Assembly: GCA_017941635.1 (NCBI GenBank)
Contig: JAGAVZ010000252.1
Coordinates: forward strand, 1-40,878
Length of the DNA: 40,878 nucleotides
Reading direction: 5' to 3'
Origin: Cellulosilyticum sp.
GTDB lineage: Bacteria > Bacillota > Clostridia > Lachnospirales > Cellulosilyticaceae
Positions 17,214 to 27,537 of the stretch are shown piece after piece (positions within the stretch are counted from its first letter, which is position 1; each line of letters starts with the position of its first letter). The notes beneath the pieces are model-generated. The model saw nothing but the letters and a program-made list of their open reading frames with translations, was not told the DNA's origin and did not search any database. Both the position numbers and the translations under genes were made by a program.

Positions 17214-17240
17214 TTAGCACTCACTAAACTTGAGTGCTAA
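17214..17240 (-). promoter_or_regulatory. CIRCE operator (HrcA binding site)
   Basis: TTAGCACTC, 9 bases, GAGTGCTAA: a perfect match to the CIRCE consensus. It lies between the promoter and hrcA. Confidence 0.97.
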
Positions 17241-17250
17241 CTATGAATAA

Positions 17251-17279
17251 AAGATATCACTATTTTTTTATATTGTCAA
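17251..17279 (-). promoter_or_regulatory. Sigma-A promoter of hrcA-grpE-dnaK-dnaJ
   Basis: On the minus strand TTGACA (17279-17274) and TATCTT (17256-17251) are 17 bases apart. CIRCE lies directly downstream, as in class I heat-shock operons. Confidence 0.85.
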
Positions 17280-17348
17280 TATATCTTTGTAGATTTTTTC
17301 TATTTTTCTTCCACTTTCTCATATTCGAAAATAATAACTTTATTTCAG

Positions 17349-17404
17349 AAAAATACCCCTACCCAAAAAACTCAGATTCTACTCAGTCTTCTAACTAGGG
17401 GTAT
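17349..17404 (-). terminator. Terminator of hemW
   Basis: The arms ATACCCCTA and TAGGGGTAT enclose an inner ACTCAG/CTGAGT-type repeat. On the minus strand a T-run follows. It ends the leftward lepA-hemW message ahead of the heat-shock promoter. Confidence 0.7.
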
Positions 17405-17424
17405 TGTTAGTAAATCAATCTATA

Positions 17425-18555
17425 CTACAAAAAAGAAGAGAAAATTTCATTACATACATCTAGTCCATAGTGACTTAAGTAAATCCTCTTCTTATCATGC
17501 ACTAATGCGCCTTGATTTATCCATTTATTCAGTTGGTAAGGATAAACATCCCACACAGACTCACCAAACTTTTCTTTAAAAGCTGTTTCACTAATTCCTT
17601 CTAGTAATCTTAATCCTAAAAAGAGATATTCTTCCATCATCATCTTCTTTGTTAATAGCTCTTCATCATGTCTAAGCTTTGTTAAATTACCTTGTGCTGC
17701 TACATAGTTTTCTAGTTTTTCTTCATTATAAAAGCGTTTGCCACCATAAAGTGAATGAGCACCTAATCCTAATCCAATGTAAGGTTCACATTCCCAATAC
17801 ACCAAATTATGCTTACATTCATGACCAGGTTTTGCCCAGTTAGAAATCTCATACTGCTTATAACCTTTTGCTTGTAGATAATTTTGTGCATAGTGATACA
17901 TTTGGCGATCTAACTCTTCTGGAACTTCCTTGATTTTTCCTTCTTCATATAACTCTCCAAAAGTAGTCCCTTCTTCTATAATAAGGGCATATACCGAAAG
18001 ATGCTCCAAATCATAACTTATGATTGTTTCTAAAGTTTGTTTAAATTCTTCAAAACTTTGACCTGGAAGTGCAAACATTAAATCTGTATTAATATGCCAA
18101 GATGTATGACTTCTAATGAGTCTAATGCTTTCTTCCCAATCTTCAAATTTGTGGATACGCCCAATAGATTTAAGCAAATAATTATGCGTGGATTGTAGTC
18201 CTAAACTAATTCTTGTAATGGGATACTGTACAAGGACATCTATCTTTTCTTTTTCAATTGTTCCTGGATTCGCCTCAATTGTCCATTCGCAAGTAGGCTC
18301 TAATTTAAAATGTGAAACGATTGCCTTCATTAACCGATCTAGTAAAAAAGGTGGTAGCACTGTTGGGGTGCCACCACCTATAAATATAGATTTTACTGAG
18401 GTTTCCGATGGCAAACTTTCACTTGTCTTTTCAATTTCTTGTATCAGTGCTTCTATATAACGTTCCTGCTCCTTTTGTCTTGGAAAAGATAAGAAGTCAC
18501 AGTAATAACATTTAGATGCACAAAAAGGAATATGAAAATAAAGTCCAATTTGCAT
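17425..18555 (-). CDS. hemW: Radical-SAM heme chaperone HemW
   Basis: A 376-residue HemN-like protein. The radical-SAM motif FCASKCYYCDF holds Cys12, Cys16 and Cys19, followed by IFIGGGTPTVLP and SLGLQSTHNYLLKSIGRIH. HemW proteins are shorter than coproporphyrinogen dehydrogenase HemN, lack its extra N-terminal residues, and act in heme delivery. Position just after lepA (11-bp gap) is the usual HemW context in Firmicutes and supports HemW over HemN. Confidence 0.92.
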   Translation of the reverse strand: MQIGLYFHIPFCASKCYYCDFLSFPRQKEQERYIEALIQEIEKTSESLPSETSVKSIFIGGGTPTVLPPFLLDRLMKAIVSHFKLEPTCEWTIEANPGTIEKEKIDVLVQYPITRISLGLQSTHNYLLKSIGRIHKFEDWEESIRLIRSHTSWHINTDLMFALPGQSFEEFKQTLETIISYDLEHLSVYALIIEEGTTFGELYEEGKIKEVPEELDRQMYHYAQNYLQAKGYKQYEISNWAKPGHECKHNLVYWECEPYIGLGLGAHSLYGGKRFYNEEKLENYVAAQGNLTKLRHDEELLTKKMMMEEYLFLGLRLLEGISETAFKEKFGESVWDVYPYQLNKWINQGALVHDKKRIYLSHYGLDVCNEIFSSFL

Positions 18556-18566
18556 GTTCGTTTCCT

Positions 18567-20381
18567 CTATTCGTCTAATTTTAATACACTCATGAATGCT
18601 TCTTGTGGTACTTCTACGCTACCCACTTGACGCATACGTTTTTTACCTTCTTTTTGTTTTTCAAGAAGTTTACGTTTACGTGAGATATCCCCACCATAAC
18701 ATTTAGCCAGTACGTCTTTACGCATCGCACTAATGGTTTCTCTAGCAATAACTTTATTTCCAATTGCTGCTTGAATTGGAATTTCGAATAAATGTCTTGG
18801 AATTTCTTTTTTAAGTTTTTCAGCGATTTTACGTCCTTTATTCGCTGCATTACTTTCATGAACGATTAATGATAGTGCATCCACGATTTCTTTATTAACT
18901 AGGATATCTAATTTAACAAGTTTAGATTCTTGGTAGCCACATAATTCATAGTCAAATGATGCATAACCACGTGTTCTAGATTTAAGGGCATCAAAGAAGT
19001 CATAAATAATTTCGTTAAGTGGTAACTCATAGTCAAGCACCGTACGTGTTGCCTCTAAGTATTCCATACCGAAGTAATTTCCACGTCTTTCTTGACAAAG
19101 ATCCATAACAGCACCTACATAGTCAGAAGGCACAATAATCTTCGCTTTTACCATTGGCTCTTCCATAAACTGAATAGTAGATGGATCTGGTAAGTTAGCT
19201 GGGTTAGAAAGTTCCATAACATCCCCATTTGTTTGATGTACTTTATAAATAACGTTTGGTGCTGTTGTTACAAGGTCTAAGTTGTACTCACGCTCTAAAC
19301 GTTCTTGGATAATTTCCATGTGTAATAATCCTAAGAATCCACAACGGAATCCAAATCCTAAAGCTACAGATGTTTCTGGTTCAAATACTAAAGCTGCATC
19401 ATTTAATTGAAGCTTTTCTAAACTGTCACGAAGGTCTCCGTATTTTGCACCGTCTGCTGGATAAAGACCACAGTATACCATTGGGTTGGCTTGTTTATAC
19501 CCTGGAAGAGCATCTGATGCTGGGTTAAGGGCATCTGTTACCGTATCCCCTACACGTGTATCTTGAACATTTTTGATACTTGCTGTGAAGTAACCTACTT
19601 CTCCTGCAATTAATCCCTCTTCACTTGGTCTAAATTGACCTGCACCAAATGTTCCTACTTCTACAACATCAAATTCTGCACCTGTTACCATCATACGTAC
19701 TTTCATACCTTTTTTAATTTGGCCTTCTTTGATACGACAGAAAACGATAACCCCTTTATATGGATCATATAAAGAGTCAAAAATCAGTGCTTTAAGTGGT
19801 GCATTAATATCTCCTGATGGAGGTGGAACCACTTTTACAATTTGTTCTAATACATCCTCTACATTTAAGCCTGTTTTAGCTGAAATAAGAGGTGCATCAC
19901 TTGCATCTAATCCAATGATGTCTTCGATTTCTTCTTTTACACGATCTGGATCCGCACTTGGTAAGTCAATTTTATTGATAACTGGCATAATCTCTAAATC
20001 ATGTTCTAATGCAAGATACACATTGGCAAGTGTTTGTGCTTCAATCCCTTGTGCTGCATCTACAATAAGTACTGCCCCTTCACAGGCTGCAAGGCTACGT
20101 GAAACCTCATAGTTGAAATCCACATGTCCTGGTGTATCAATTAAGTTGAAGATATATTCTTCACCATCTTTTGCCTGATAAACTAGACGTACAGCTTGAG
20201 ATTTGATTGTAATTCCTCTCTCACGCTCTAAATCCATGTTATCTAGGACTTGTTCTTGCATTTCACGAGCGGTTAAAGTACCTGTCATTTGAATGATACG
20301 GTCTGCTAATGTACTTTTACCGTGATCTATATGTGCAATAATGCAAAAGTTTCTTATCTTGTCTTGTTTTGAAAGAGACAT
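18567..20381 (-). CDS. lepA: Elongation factor 4 (LepA)
   Basis: A 604-residue translational GTPase associated with ribosome back-translocation and assembly. G motifs: [13 protein letters not shown] (P-loop), [12 protein letters not shown] (switch I), DTPGHVDF, and [13 protein letters not shown]-like domains II, III and V follow. The LepA-specific C-terminal domain ends in [20 protein letters not shown], which contacts the tRNA site. Start: ATG with GGAGGAG. It lies between spoIIP and hemW. Confidence 0.97.
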   Translation of the reverse strand: MSLSKQDKIRNFCIIAHIDHGKSTLADRIIQMTGTLTAREMQEQVLDNMDLERERGITIKSQAVRLVYQAKDGEEYIFNLIDTPGHVDFNYEVSRSLAACEGAVLIVDAAQGIEAQTLANVYLALEHDLEIMPVINKIDLPSADPDRVKEEIEDIIGLDASDAPLISAKTGLNVEDVLEQIVKVVPPPSGDINAPLKALIFDSLYDPYKGVIVFCRIKEGQIKKGMKVRMMVTGAEFDVVEVGTFGAGQFRPSEEGLIAGEVGYFTASIKNVQDTRVGDTVTDALNPASDALPGYKQANPMVYCGLYPADGAKYGDLRDSLEKLQLNDAALVFEPETSVALGFGFRCGFLGLLHMEIIQERLEREYNLDLVTTAPNVIYKVHQTNGDVMELSNPANLPDPSTIQFMEEPMVKAKIIVPSDYVGAVMDLCQERRGNYFGMEYLEATRTVLDYELPLNEIIYDFFDALKSRTRGYASFDYELCGYQESKLVKLDILVNKEIVDALSLIVHESNAANKGRKIAEKLKKEIPRHLFEIPIQAAIGNKVIARETISAMRKDVLAKCYGGDISRKRKLLEKQKEGKKRMRQVGSVEVPQEAFMSVLKLDE

Positions 20382-20447
20382 TTTGCTCCTCCTTCTATAG
20401 TTTATCTAGTGTTTTCGTTTCATTATAGCATAGGGATTCTTTTTCTA

Positions 20448-21635
20448 TCAATCTTTTTGCAAGACTTTTGCCAGAATTTCGGCTACAGGTCCTACTGCAT
20501 TCATTGCTTCCTCGGAAGTATTGGTCTGTGCGCCCCACTCCATTAATAAAGAATAAGGCCTCATATGTGTACTATATCGCCACTCATTTAAGTAAATTTT
20601 TCTAGATAGTCCTGGATATAACTGATTCATATAAACCATTGATTGCAATGAAAAAGCTAAATTATCTCCTATGTACGGATTCGGTAAATCTTCTTTTTCT
20701 TCTACCTCTCCTAATATATTACGATTTAAGCACAAACCATTGACAAACATAATACGTGCAGTCTCTTTTCCATCAATCTCTGTGACCAAATGAACACCTT
20801 CATTTACCCCATCCCTATGTAAATCAATGACAACCGAAATAGATGGATTTTCTTCTAATATGCGCCTAATCGGTTCTTCCATTCGCTCATACTCACCGCC
20901 CGTTGGTCTATTGCTTGTATTACTTTCCTCATAAAAAGAATCTGTGACATGTAAAACTTCTATATTATATTCTTTTTCCAAAGTATCTGCCAAGGCATCT
21001 GCTATATCTACTACTGTCAATCCTCCTATATACTCTTCCCTACTATGCGTATGAAAAATCAATACTTTAGGACCTTCAGTGGTTGTATCAATTGAAATCG
21101 GCTTCGTAACAAGGTCATAAAAATCCCACTTCTCAAACATATCCAAATCAAATTCCATTTTTCCTGGAGCCGTATAATAGTGGCTATATACATAAGACTT
21201 ATCTTTAAACTGCAAATAGTCCTGCATGCTTGTAATTGTTGGAATCTGTGGGATATATTCATTCATTTCGCTTGTGGATAAGTATGTGTTTTCGTCTTGT
21301 CCAAAATAACCTTTAATCTCACCACATGCCACTTGTTTTAAATAAATCTGCTTTCTATAGGGTGTAACATCCATAATCGCCAATGACGGTTTACTCCATT
21401 CTACTGACGTCAATGTATAAATCCATTTATCCAATAATTTCATACCTATTTCTTGATTACTTTCTTTTCTAATAACATTTTGAAAAATGAGCTTACTAGG
21501 TGTATAGCCCATATTGTTAAGCTGAAAAAAGTTTCCTGCGACAACTACACCTAATAAACTATAGACAATGATTATTTCTTGATATGACCATTTCTTTTTT
21601 GTTACCTGCAATAACTTTTTTATCCATTGCACCAC
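20448..21635 (-). CDS. spoIIP: Stage II sporulation protein P (SpoIIP)
   Basis: A 395-residue membrane-anchored peptidoglycan hydrolase. SpoIIP works with SpoIID and SpoIIM to thin septal wall and drive forespore engulfment. One N-terminal membrane helix (about 19-37) is followed by an outside domain. The catalytic SpoIIP region begins VLIFHTHSREEYIGG, with VVIDLHRDGVNEGVH later; both carry the histidines and acidic residues used for zinc-dependent amidase activity. The start is a GTG pair behind AGGTG. It lies 57 bp after gpr, a conserved sporulation pair. Confidence 0.93.
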   Translation of the reverse strand: MVQWIKKLLQVTKKKWSYQEIIIVYSLLGVVVAGNFFQLNNMGYTPSKLIFQNVIRKESNQEIGMKLLDKWIYTLTSVEWSKPSLAIMDVTPYRKQIYLKQVACGEIKGYFGQDENTYLSTSEMNEYIPQIPTITSMQDYLQFKDKSYVYSHYYTAPGKMEFDLDMFEKWDFYDLVTKPISIDTTTEGPKVLIFHTHSREEYIGGLTVVDIADALADTLEKEYNIEVLHVTDSFYEESNTSNRPTGGEYERMEEPIRRILEENPSISVVIDLHRDGVNEGVHLVTEIDGKETARIMFVNGLCLNRNILGEVEEKEDLPNPYIGDNLAFSLQSMVYMNQLYPGLSRKIYLNEWRYSTHMRPYSLLMEWGAQTNTSEEAMNAVGPVAEILAKVLQKD

Positions 21636-21692
21636 TAGTCACCTACCCCCTTGTACTCATTATATTCTATCAATTAAGGAGGTATTTTATGA

Positions 21693-22706
21693 CTAATACG
21701 TATACTTATTAATGTCCTTTAAAGTCATACAAGGATGGACGGCAATATTAATACCATTTGAAATAATACTGGATAGATATTCCATAATTTCATCAATTTC
21801 TTTTGGTGTGACAAAAAGCTCTTTAATTTCATCACCCAATGCTTCTTTTACTAAATGGTAATGATCATCGTGAGAGGCTTCCTTTAATATATCAAATAAT
21901 GGAGAATGATCCGCTTCTTTTGCCATAAGCTTAGCAATCTCACTTAAAGTATCTGAAACCAAAGTAGCCGTATCCACTACAGTCGGCACACCTATTGCAA
22001 TAACCTTACAGCCAATCGTTGTTTCATTTAATTCTTTACGTTTATTCCCTACTCCGGCACCTGGTGAAATACCTGTATCTGAAATTTGAATGGTTGAATT
22101 AATGCGTGATACACTTCTTGCTGCTAAGGCATCAATAGCAATAATACAATCTGGTTTTACATTTTCAGCAACACCGCGAATAATTTCGGCTGTCTCAATC
22201 CCTGTAAGTCCCATTACACTAGGTGCAAAACTACTTAAATGAGCCACATCATCTTCAATGAGTTCAGGTGCCTTTAAAGCAACATGCCTTGTCACAAATA
22301 CTTGATTAGCCACTTTAGGTCCTAACGTATCAGGCGTAGCAAATCGATTGCCAAGACCAATAATAAGCACATTGAGCGGACGATTCTCATGCTCTGGTAA
22401 AAGAGAAGTAATCGATTGGGCAAGCAAATCAATTACTTTTTCATGCAATGAAGGATTATTTTGTTTGATACCTGGGCATTCAATGGTAATATAATCTCCC
22501 TTTGGTTTGCCCATCTGATTTTCGCCTTCTTCATCCAATATCCTTACTCTTGTAACTTTTACTTCTCCTTCTTCTATAGATTTTTCTGTAATCTCTACGC
22601 CAGGTATTTGATAATCTTCTGCCTGATCTAATTTTAAGACATCACTAATCTCTATAGCTAAATCTGTACGTGGAAAAAAATTCTCTTTTTCATTATTTTT
22701 TTCCAT
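21693..22706 (-). CDS. gpr: Germination protease GPR
   Basis: A 337-residue atypical aspartic protease that degrades small acid-soluble spore proteins on germination. It is made as a zymogen in the forespore. The N-terminus FFPRTDLAIE matches the self-processing propeptide region. LIIGLGNRFATPDTLGPKV and CIIAIDALAARSVSRINSTI, followed by DTGISPGAGVGNKRKELN, are highly conserved GPR blocks. Start: ATG behind AAAGGAGTG. It leads the spoIIP side of the cluster and is divergent from rpsT. I could not confirm a forespore sigma-factor promoter in the 214-bp upstream gap. Confidence 0.95.
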   Translation of the reverse strand: MEKNNEKENFFPRTDLAIEISDVLKLDQAEDYQIPGVEITEKSIEEGEVKVTRVRILDEEGENQMGKPKGDYITIECPGIKQNNPSLHEKVIDLLAQSITSLLPEHENRPLNVLIIGLGNRFATPDTLGPKVANQVFVTRHVALKAPELIEDDVAHLSSFAPSVMGLTGIETAEIIRGVAENVKPDCIIAIDALAARSVSRINSTIQISDTGISPGAGVGNKRKELNETTIGCKVIAIGVPTVVDTATLVSDTLSEIAKLMAKEADHSPLFDILKEASHDDHYHLVKEALGDEIKELFVTPKEIDEIMEYLSSIISNGINIAVHPCMTLKDINKYTY

Positions 22707-22823
22707 AAGTTCACTCCTTTTTCTACGCCGTAAACCTTTACGTTCTAAGCGCTTTTATTTATAATCATATTAGATACTTATGGGTTCACTAGGTAGTTTG
22801 GCCATAAATTTTCCTTGTATACA

Positions 22824-22852
22824 TTGACTTTGTCGAAAAGCTATACTATAAT
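22824..22852 (+). promoter_or_regulatory. Sigma-A promoter of rpsT
   Basis: TTGACT and a perfect TATAAT are 17 bases apart. About 60 bases of 5' leader follow before the rpsT start. GTTCATAG and TTATGAAT in the leader could pair. Confidence 0.85.
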
Positions 22853-22920
22853 AGAGCCTGTTAAAACCGTTCATAGTTCCCCAAAACGTGTCTAAGATTA
22901 TGAATGGAGGTGCCACTCAC

Positions 22921-23184
22921 ATGGCAAATATTAAATCAGCAAAAAAACGTATCTTAGTTATCGCAACTAAAACAGCACGTAACCGTGCAATCAAATCAGC
23001 AGTTAAAACTCAAATCAAAAAAGTTAGATTTGCAGTAGAAGCTGGAAACAAAGCAGAAGCTCAAAAAGCTTTAGTAGTAGCTGTAAAAGCTATCGATAAA
23101 GCAACAGCAAAAGGAATCTTCCACAAAAATGCTGCTGCTCGTAAAAAATCTACTTTAGCTCGTTTAGTAAACGCAGTTGCTTAA
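22921..23184 (+). CDS. rpsT: 30S ribosomal protein S20
   Basis: An 87-residue Lys/Ala-rich primary 16S rRNA-binding protein. [20 protein letters not shown] at the start and [20 protein letters not shown] at the end are typical. The frame opens 11 codons earlier, but ATG at 22921 is correct because GGAGGTG sits just before it and the family begins [10 protein letters not shown]. It is a rightward single gene with its own promoter and terminator, divergent from gpr and convergent with holA. Confidence 0.97.
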   Translation: MANIKSAKKRILVIATKTARNRAIKSAVKTQIKKVRFAVEAGNKAEAQKALVVAVKAIDKATAKGIFHKNAAARKKSTLARLVNAVA

Positions 23185-23203
23185 TTTAAGATAATTTCTT
23201 AGC

Positions 23204-23231
23204 AAAAAAGACCTCACATGAGGTCTTTTTT
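23204..23231. terminator. Bidirectional terminator between rpsT and holA
   Basis: AAAAAAGACCTCA and TGAGGTCTTTTTT form a strong stem with A/T tails on both sides. It serves rpsT. It may also stop leftward read-through from holA, which ends about 95 bases away. Confidence 0.88.
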
Positions 23232-23324
23232 GTATTTCCATTCTTTTTTACAAATTCATCTATTTAAGCCTTCTTCTGTGGTAAATCATTTTTTCTAGCC
23301 ACTTCTATCCACCTTGTTTCATAT

Positions 23325-24296
23325 TTATTGTTTTTGTGTAAGTGCCTGCATAATGAGAAGTTCTACACATTGTCCAGCTTCCATCTTTCCTGTTTTTAAC
23401 ATACGGTCTGTTTCTAAGCAAGCATTCATTAAAGCTTCTAATCCACTAAAACTATATTGGCTGACTTGATCTAGAATTTCTTTCACTGCAAAATAAGGCA
23501 TTTTAGTTTGTGCTGCAATTTGTTTCATATCATGCCCTTTGGCCTTTAAATATTTAACTTGATACATCACTCTAAACTGTCTTGCAATTAATACCAAAAT
23601 TCCAATAGGTGATTCTTTACTCTGTAACATACGACTGTAAATCTGTAATGCTTCATCGCTCTTTCCAGCCGCTATTTTTTTGACCAATTCAAATACCCTT
23701 GTTTCTAATGAAAAAACACAAATGGTGTCAATGGCTTGTCTTGTAATTTTACGATCTTCCACATAGCTGATGAGTTTTTGCCACTCACCTAAAATATACT
23801 CAATATCTTCAGGCATATTACGCACTAAATAATATAATGTGGATTGCTCCACTGATATCTGCTCGGCTTTACTACGTTCCTGTAGCATCTTTACAACGGC
23901 ATCTTCTCCTGGATAATCAAACTCAATGACTTCATAATTTGCCTTAATGGTTTTATAAAGCTTACCACGCTTATCGACTTCTCTTTCATCAATCAAAAGT
24001 ACGACATAATCTGGTAAATTTCCAAGTAATGTCTCGAACTTTTCACTTTCTTCTTTTCGTCCTGGTTTGAAATAACCTGTGTCTTTTAAATAAATAAGTT
24101 TATATTCAGCAAAGAATGGTAATGTCTCCATAACATCTGAAACTGTACTGACTACTACATCTTTTTCCTTTGCTTCATAATAATTCATCATATCATCAAA
24201 AGAACCTAATACTTCATTTCGAACCTTACGTATATATTGACTTTTGGACCAGTGATCTTGCCCAACGAGTAAAAAACATCCCGACCTCTTAGACAT
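23325..24296 (-). CDS. holA: DNA polymerase III delta subunit
   Basis: A 323-residue clamp-loader subunit that opens the beta sliding clamp. The N-terminal AAA+-like fold lacks a working P-loop, as normal for delta. FAEYKLIYLKDTGYFKP, VVLLIDEREVDKRGKLYK, and the C-terminal AKGHDMKQIAAQTKMPYFAVK and GLEALMNACLETDRMLKTG segments are typical. It starts just after the comEC stop (TAGTGCATG), a conserved Firmicutes arrangement. Confidence 0.93.
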   Translation of the reverse strand: MSKRSGCFLLVGQDHWSKSQYIRKVRNEVLGSFDDMMNYYEAKEKDVVVSTVSDVMETLPFFAEYKLIYLKDTGYFKPGRKEESEKFETLLGNLPDYVVLLIDEREVDKRGKLYKTIKANYEVIEFDYPGEDAVVKMLQERSKAEQISVEQSTLYYLVRNMPEDIEYILGEWQKLISYVEDRKITRQAIDTICVFSLETRVFELVKKIAAGKSDEALQIYSRMLQSKESPIGILVLIARQFRVMYQVKYLKAKGHDMKQIAAQTKMPYFAVKEILDQVSQYSFSGLEALMNACLETDRMLKTGKMEAGQCVELLIMQALTQKQ

Positions 24297-24299
24297 GCA

Positions 24300-26615
24300 C
24301 TATGCATCCTTTCTATAACTTGTTTTCTTAATATATTTGCCATCTGTTTCATAACAAATAGCACCCTCTCTATCTGTACGATCAACCTCAGCTGCCGCTG
24401 CCTCTAGTAAAGCGATAACTTCCTTATGCGGATGACCATATCGATTATTCATACCACAACTAATCATAGCATATTTAGGTTGAAGTTTCAAAAGCATGCC
24501 CTTTGAAGTTCCAGTACGCGATCCATGGTGACTCACCTTTAATAAAGTAATCGCGTCCTGATCCTTACATACAAATTCACATAATTCTTTAGATTGATCA
24601 CCTGTAAATAAAGCTTTAAAATTGCCATATGTGAATTTACAAACAATAGAATTATTGTTATGATCTTCACTCATTTCGTTTTTGATTGGTGCCATACAAT
24701 AGAACTGCATATCTCCATATTTAAACTGTTCACCTTGACTTAAACTATAAATCGGTATATTTTCTTTTTCACAACCTAATTTAAAAGTTTGCAAATTAGA
24801 AGAAGCATCTGTTTCTGAAATAAATACCTGTCCAATCTCTATAGGTAGTGCCAAGATTTCTAGAAGCCCACCTATATGATCTGAATCTGAATGGCTAATC
24901 ATCATTCCTTGTATTTCATCATATCCCAAATATTTTATATACTTCTCTATTACTGCTCCATTTCCAAAGTTGCCACCATCTATTACAAAAACTCCATATC
25001 CAGGCATTTCTATGACACTACAATCTCCTTGTCCAACATATAGTGAGGTAATTTTAAGTGTTTTAGGTTGCATACATAGACCCATACTATAACAACATCC
25101 AATTGCTAACAGACCCTGATAAAAGCTTGTCTTCTTACAGTATCCCCATATAGCCCGCCCCAATAAAATGACTATACTAAAATAAAGAATATATGTTATT
25201 AAACTCGGTCTTCCTGTACATACTGAAGCAAGTGGCCATCTGGTTGCCCAAGTCACTACTTTTGTTATATTCTCCAAAAGAACTTCTATAAACCAACTTC
25301 CTATATAAGCAACAGGAAGGGGCATAAAAGAAAAGAGAACAAGCCACCATCCCACTATAATAATAATTGAGAAAATAGGTATAATGATAAGATTTAGCAG
25401 ACTTGTTGTAAAAGGAACTTCAAAAAAATGATAAGCAATAATGGGCCATGTTAATAGCTGCACACTGCTCCATATGGCAAGCGTGCGCTGCCAATACGTA
25501 TATTTCCATTCTACATATAGCACTTTCTTCTCCATCTCATTTGAACACAAAATAACTGCAATCACTGCCACAAATGATAATTGAAATCCTACCATAAATA
25601 GCTGATAGGGATTCATCACTAGAATAATTACGGCTGCCACTGCTACATTGGTTATTCCATCATCCTCTTGCCATAGACACTTACCTATTAGACTTATTAT
25701 AATCATAATAGCTGCCCGAACTGTTGATGTTGCTCCTCCTGTTAACATCACGTATCCTATAACTATTCCTATTAGCAACAATTGTTTCAACGTATATGGA
25801 ATGCATACCATCCCACATAATATCATGGCTGCTCCTATCATAACCCCAACATGAAAACCAGATATACAAAGCACATGACTAATTCCTGTTGCTTGATATA
25901 AGTTTTTAATCTCTTTATCTAACTTTGTATCATCTCCTAATGTCAAAGCTTCCATAATCCCTACTTTATCCTTCGAGAATAGTTTGTCCAGCTGCTTTCT
26001 AATAATCTTTTGCAATTTTTCAATCCAAGGTGTTTGTACTTCATAACTCAATTTAATATCAATTTTAAAAGTAGCAGCTATTTGTTGCCCTTTTAAGTAT
26101 AATCTATAATCTAAATCACTAGGATTCATCTGCGGCTCAATTTCCATACAGCTTACTCTTGCTTTCAATCGATCGCATGGTGATACATTATAGTCTAATG
26201 GAACGCGAAGCTGAACCTTACTTTTTAGTTTATGATTACGATTTATTTCTTTTACAGACTTCAAAGTAAGCCATTTATAATAATCGGTTTCTTTAACTTC
26301 TATAATCTCTCCTTCAATCTGATAACTTGTATTAGGCATAAAATACTGTTCTTCTTGATGTATAGGAAAATTTAAAAACATGATACATCCAATAGTCATA
26401 TAAACGATACATTTTAAGCCACTTTTTATGCCGTAGTATAGGCTATAAACACATAGTACTGTGATAATAACCACTGAATAAAAAAATAAGGAAACACTTT
26501 GCTTATTAAACAAAGTGTTTCCCCCTATAATTCCTATTATATAGCACATTACAAAATGTACTAAAGGCCTATTGACCTCATGTTTCTGATGCTTATTGAC
26601 TAATATATTCCTCAC
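24300..26615 (-). CDS. comEC: ComEC/Rec2 DNA-uptake channel protein
   Basis: A membrane protein of about 771 residues that carries transforming single-stranded DNA across the cytoplasmic membrane. The N-terminal part has membrane helices and a DUF4131-like outside domain. The central competence domain (about 210-480) has VLCISGFHVGVMIGAAMILC and GGATSTVRAAIMI. The C-terminal metallo-beta-lactamase domain has GQGDCSVIEMPGYGVFVIDG, SHSDSDHIGGL and KVSHHGSRTG. The start is uncertain: the frame is open to 26675 inside the GerMN gene. GTG at 26615 is chosen for small overlap, and ATG at 26549 is an alternative; none has a good ribosome binding site. Natural transformation is rarely shown in Clostridia. 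Confidence 0.9.
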   Translation of the reverse strand: MRNILVNKHQKHEVNRPLVHFVMCYIIGIIGGNTLFNKQSVSLFFYSVVIITVLCVYSLYYGIKSGLKCIVYMTIGCIMFLNFPIHQEEQYFMPNTSYQIEGEIIEVKETDYYKWLTLKSVKEINRNHKLKSKVQLRVPLDYNVSPCDRLKARVSCMEIEPQMNPSDLDYRLYLKGQQIAATFKIDIKLSYEVQTPWIEKLQKIIRKQLDKLFSKDKVGIMEALTLGDDTKLDKEIKNLYQATGISHVLCISGFHVGVMIGAAMILCGMVCIPYTLKQLLLIGIVIGYVMLTGGATSTVRAAIMIIISLIGKCLWQEDDGITNVAVAAVIILVMNPYQLFMVGFQLSFVAVIAVILCSNEMEKKVLYVEWKYTYWQRTLAIWSSVQLLTWPIIAYHFFEVPFTTSLLNLIIIPIFSIIIIVGWWLVLFSFMPLPVAYIGSWFIEVLLENITKVVTWATRWPLASVCTGRPSLITYILYFSIVILLGRAIWGYCKKTSFYQGLLAIGCCYSMGLCMQPKTLKITSLYVGQGDCSVIEMPGYGVFVIDGGNFGNGAVIEKYIKYLGYDEIQGMMISHSDSDHIGGLLEILALPIEIGQVFISETDASSNLQTFKLGCEKENIPIYSLSQGEQFKYGDMQFYCMAPIKNEMSEDHNNNSIVCKFTYGNFKALFTGDQSKELCEFVCKDQDAITLLKVSHHGSRTGTSKGMLLKLQPKYAMISCGMNNRYGHPHKEVIALLEAAAAEVDRTDREGAICYETDGKYIKKTSYRKDA

Positions 26616-27537
26616 TTCTTTCAAAAGTTGATGGTAAATCAATCTCTGAAGTAAATGCAATTTCGTCTTGACCATCTATAGAAATAATAACTTTTTTAAT
26701 TTGAGATAACTCTGTCAATGAATTAACGATAGAGTAAATCATAAGTGTTTTATCTTTTTCATCTTTAAAGAATTTAGATTTTGTATCAAATGATATGTCT
26801 AGCTGACATACACCATTTAAAATATCAATTGTATTAATTTTTAAATCCTTAGGTAAGGTTTCATAAAGCTCTGCATTTTTAGGCCCTTGGATTAATTCTT
26901 CAATAACTAATTTCTCTTCTTTACTTGAGTTACTTGCAGTAATTTTATGAAGTTGTTTTACAAGTTTTCCTTCATCATTTCTGAAGTAAACATTAAGCAA
27001 AAATGATTTAGTGGCTAAACTAGGCGCTAATGCTTTGGTATTAATATCACCCACACTCATAGCAGTCACTCTTTTACCAGTTGCAGTAGTCAGTGGTATT
27101 TGATCCACATAAAATTCCACACTATCAATAAAATCTAATTGAGTTAAAGAATACACAATGGATGAACGCATACCAATCTTTTGTTGTGGTGTCAAATCAT
27201 AATACGCATTTGTACAATTAATCTTTACAACTTTATCCTTAGTATTGATACTGATTGTCCCACCTTCAATAGGCATTTCAATGCCTATTTGTACAGGCGT
27301 GAGTAACGTACTTTTATTATCTTTTAATCTAGAAATAATATACTTTACTTGTTCTTGCTCTGATGGAAGCGATTTTATTTCATCAGGTAATACTTCTTCT
27401 ACTAAAGTATTTTTTGTACTATCAAAAAAATAAATATAAAGATTTTGATCTGTTTGAATAGGTTCTTGATTACACCCAACACAAACTAGAAGACTAAATA
27501 ATATGCCTAACATATATTGTTTTATTTTATTCCTCAT
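26593..27537 (-). CDS. GerMN-domain lipoprotein
   Basis: A 314-residue exported lipoprotein. The signal peptide ends in the lipobox LVCVGC with lipidated Cys22. Two GerMN-type repeats are visible, one at about 85-165 (KIGMRSSIVYSLTQLDFIDS) and one at about 215-300 (TLMIYSIVNSLTELSQIKKV). GerMN domains occur in spore germination protein GerM and in actinobacterial LpqB, which modulates the sensor kinase MtrB. Here the start overlaps the kinase stop by four bases (ATGA), so kinase and lipoprotein are probably made together. Inferred role: an outside-facing partner of the kinase. A peptidoglycan-related role as in GerM is the alternative. Confidence 0.82.
   Translation of the reverse strand: MRNKIKQYMLGILFSLLVCVGCNQEPIQTDQNLYIYFFDSTKNTLVEEVLPDEIKSLPSEQEQVKYIISRLKDNKSTLLTPVQIGIEMPIEGGTISINTKDKVVKINCTNAYYDLTPQQKIGMRSSIVYSLTQLDFIDSVEFYVDQIPLTTATGKRVTAMSVGDINTKALAPSLATKSFLLNVYFRNDEGKLVKQLHKITASNSSKEEKLVIEELIQGPKNAELYETLPKDLKINTIDILNGVCQLDISFDTKSKFFKDEKDKTLMIYSIVNSLTELSQIKKVIISIDGQDEIAFTSEIDLPSTFERSEEYISQ

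Noticed and set aside
17425-18555. Coproporphyrinogen dehydrogenase HemN
   Set aside because: Length, N-terminus and position next to lepA fit the heme chaperone HemW instead.
22707-22800. Forespore sigma-F/G promoter for gpr
   Set aside because: GTATC is present on the minus strand, but no matching -10 at 14-16 bases was found, so I could not support it.
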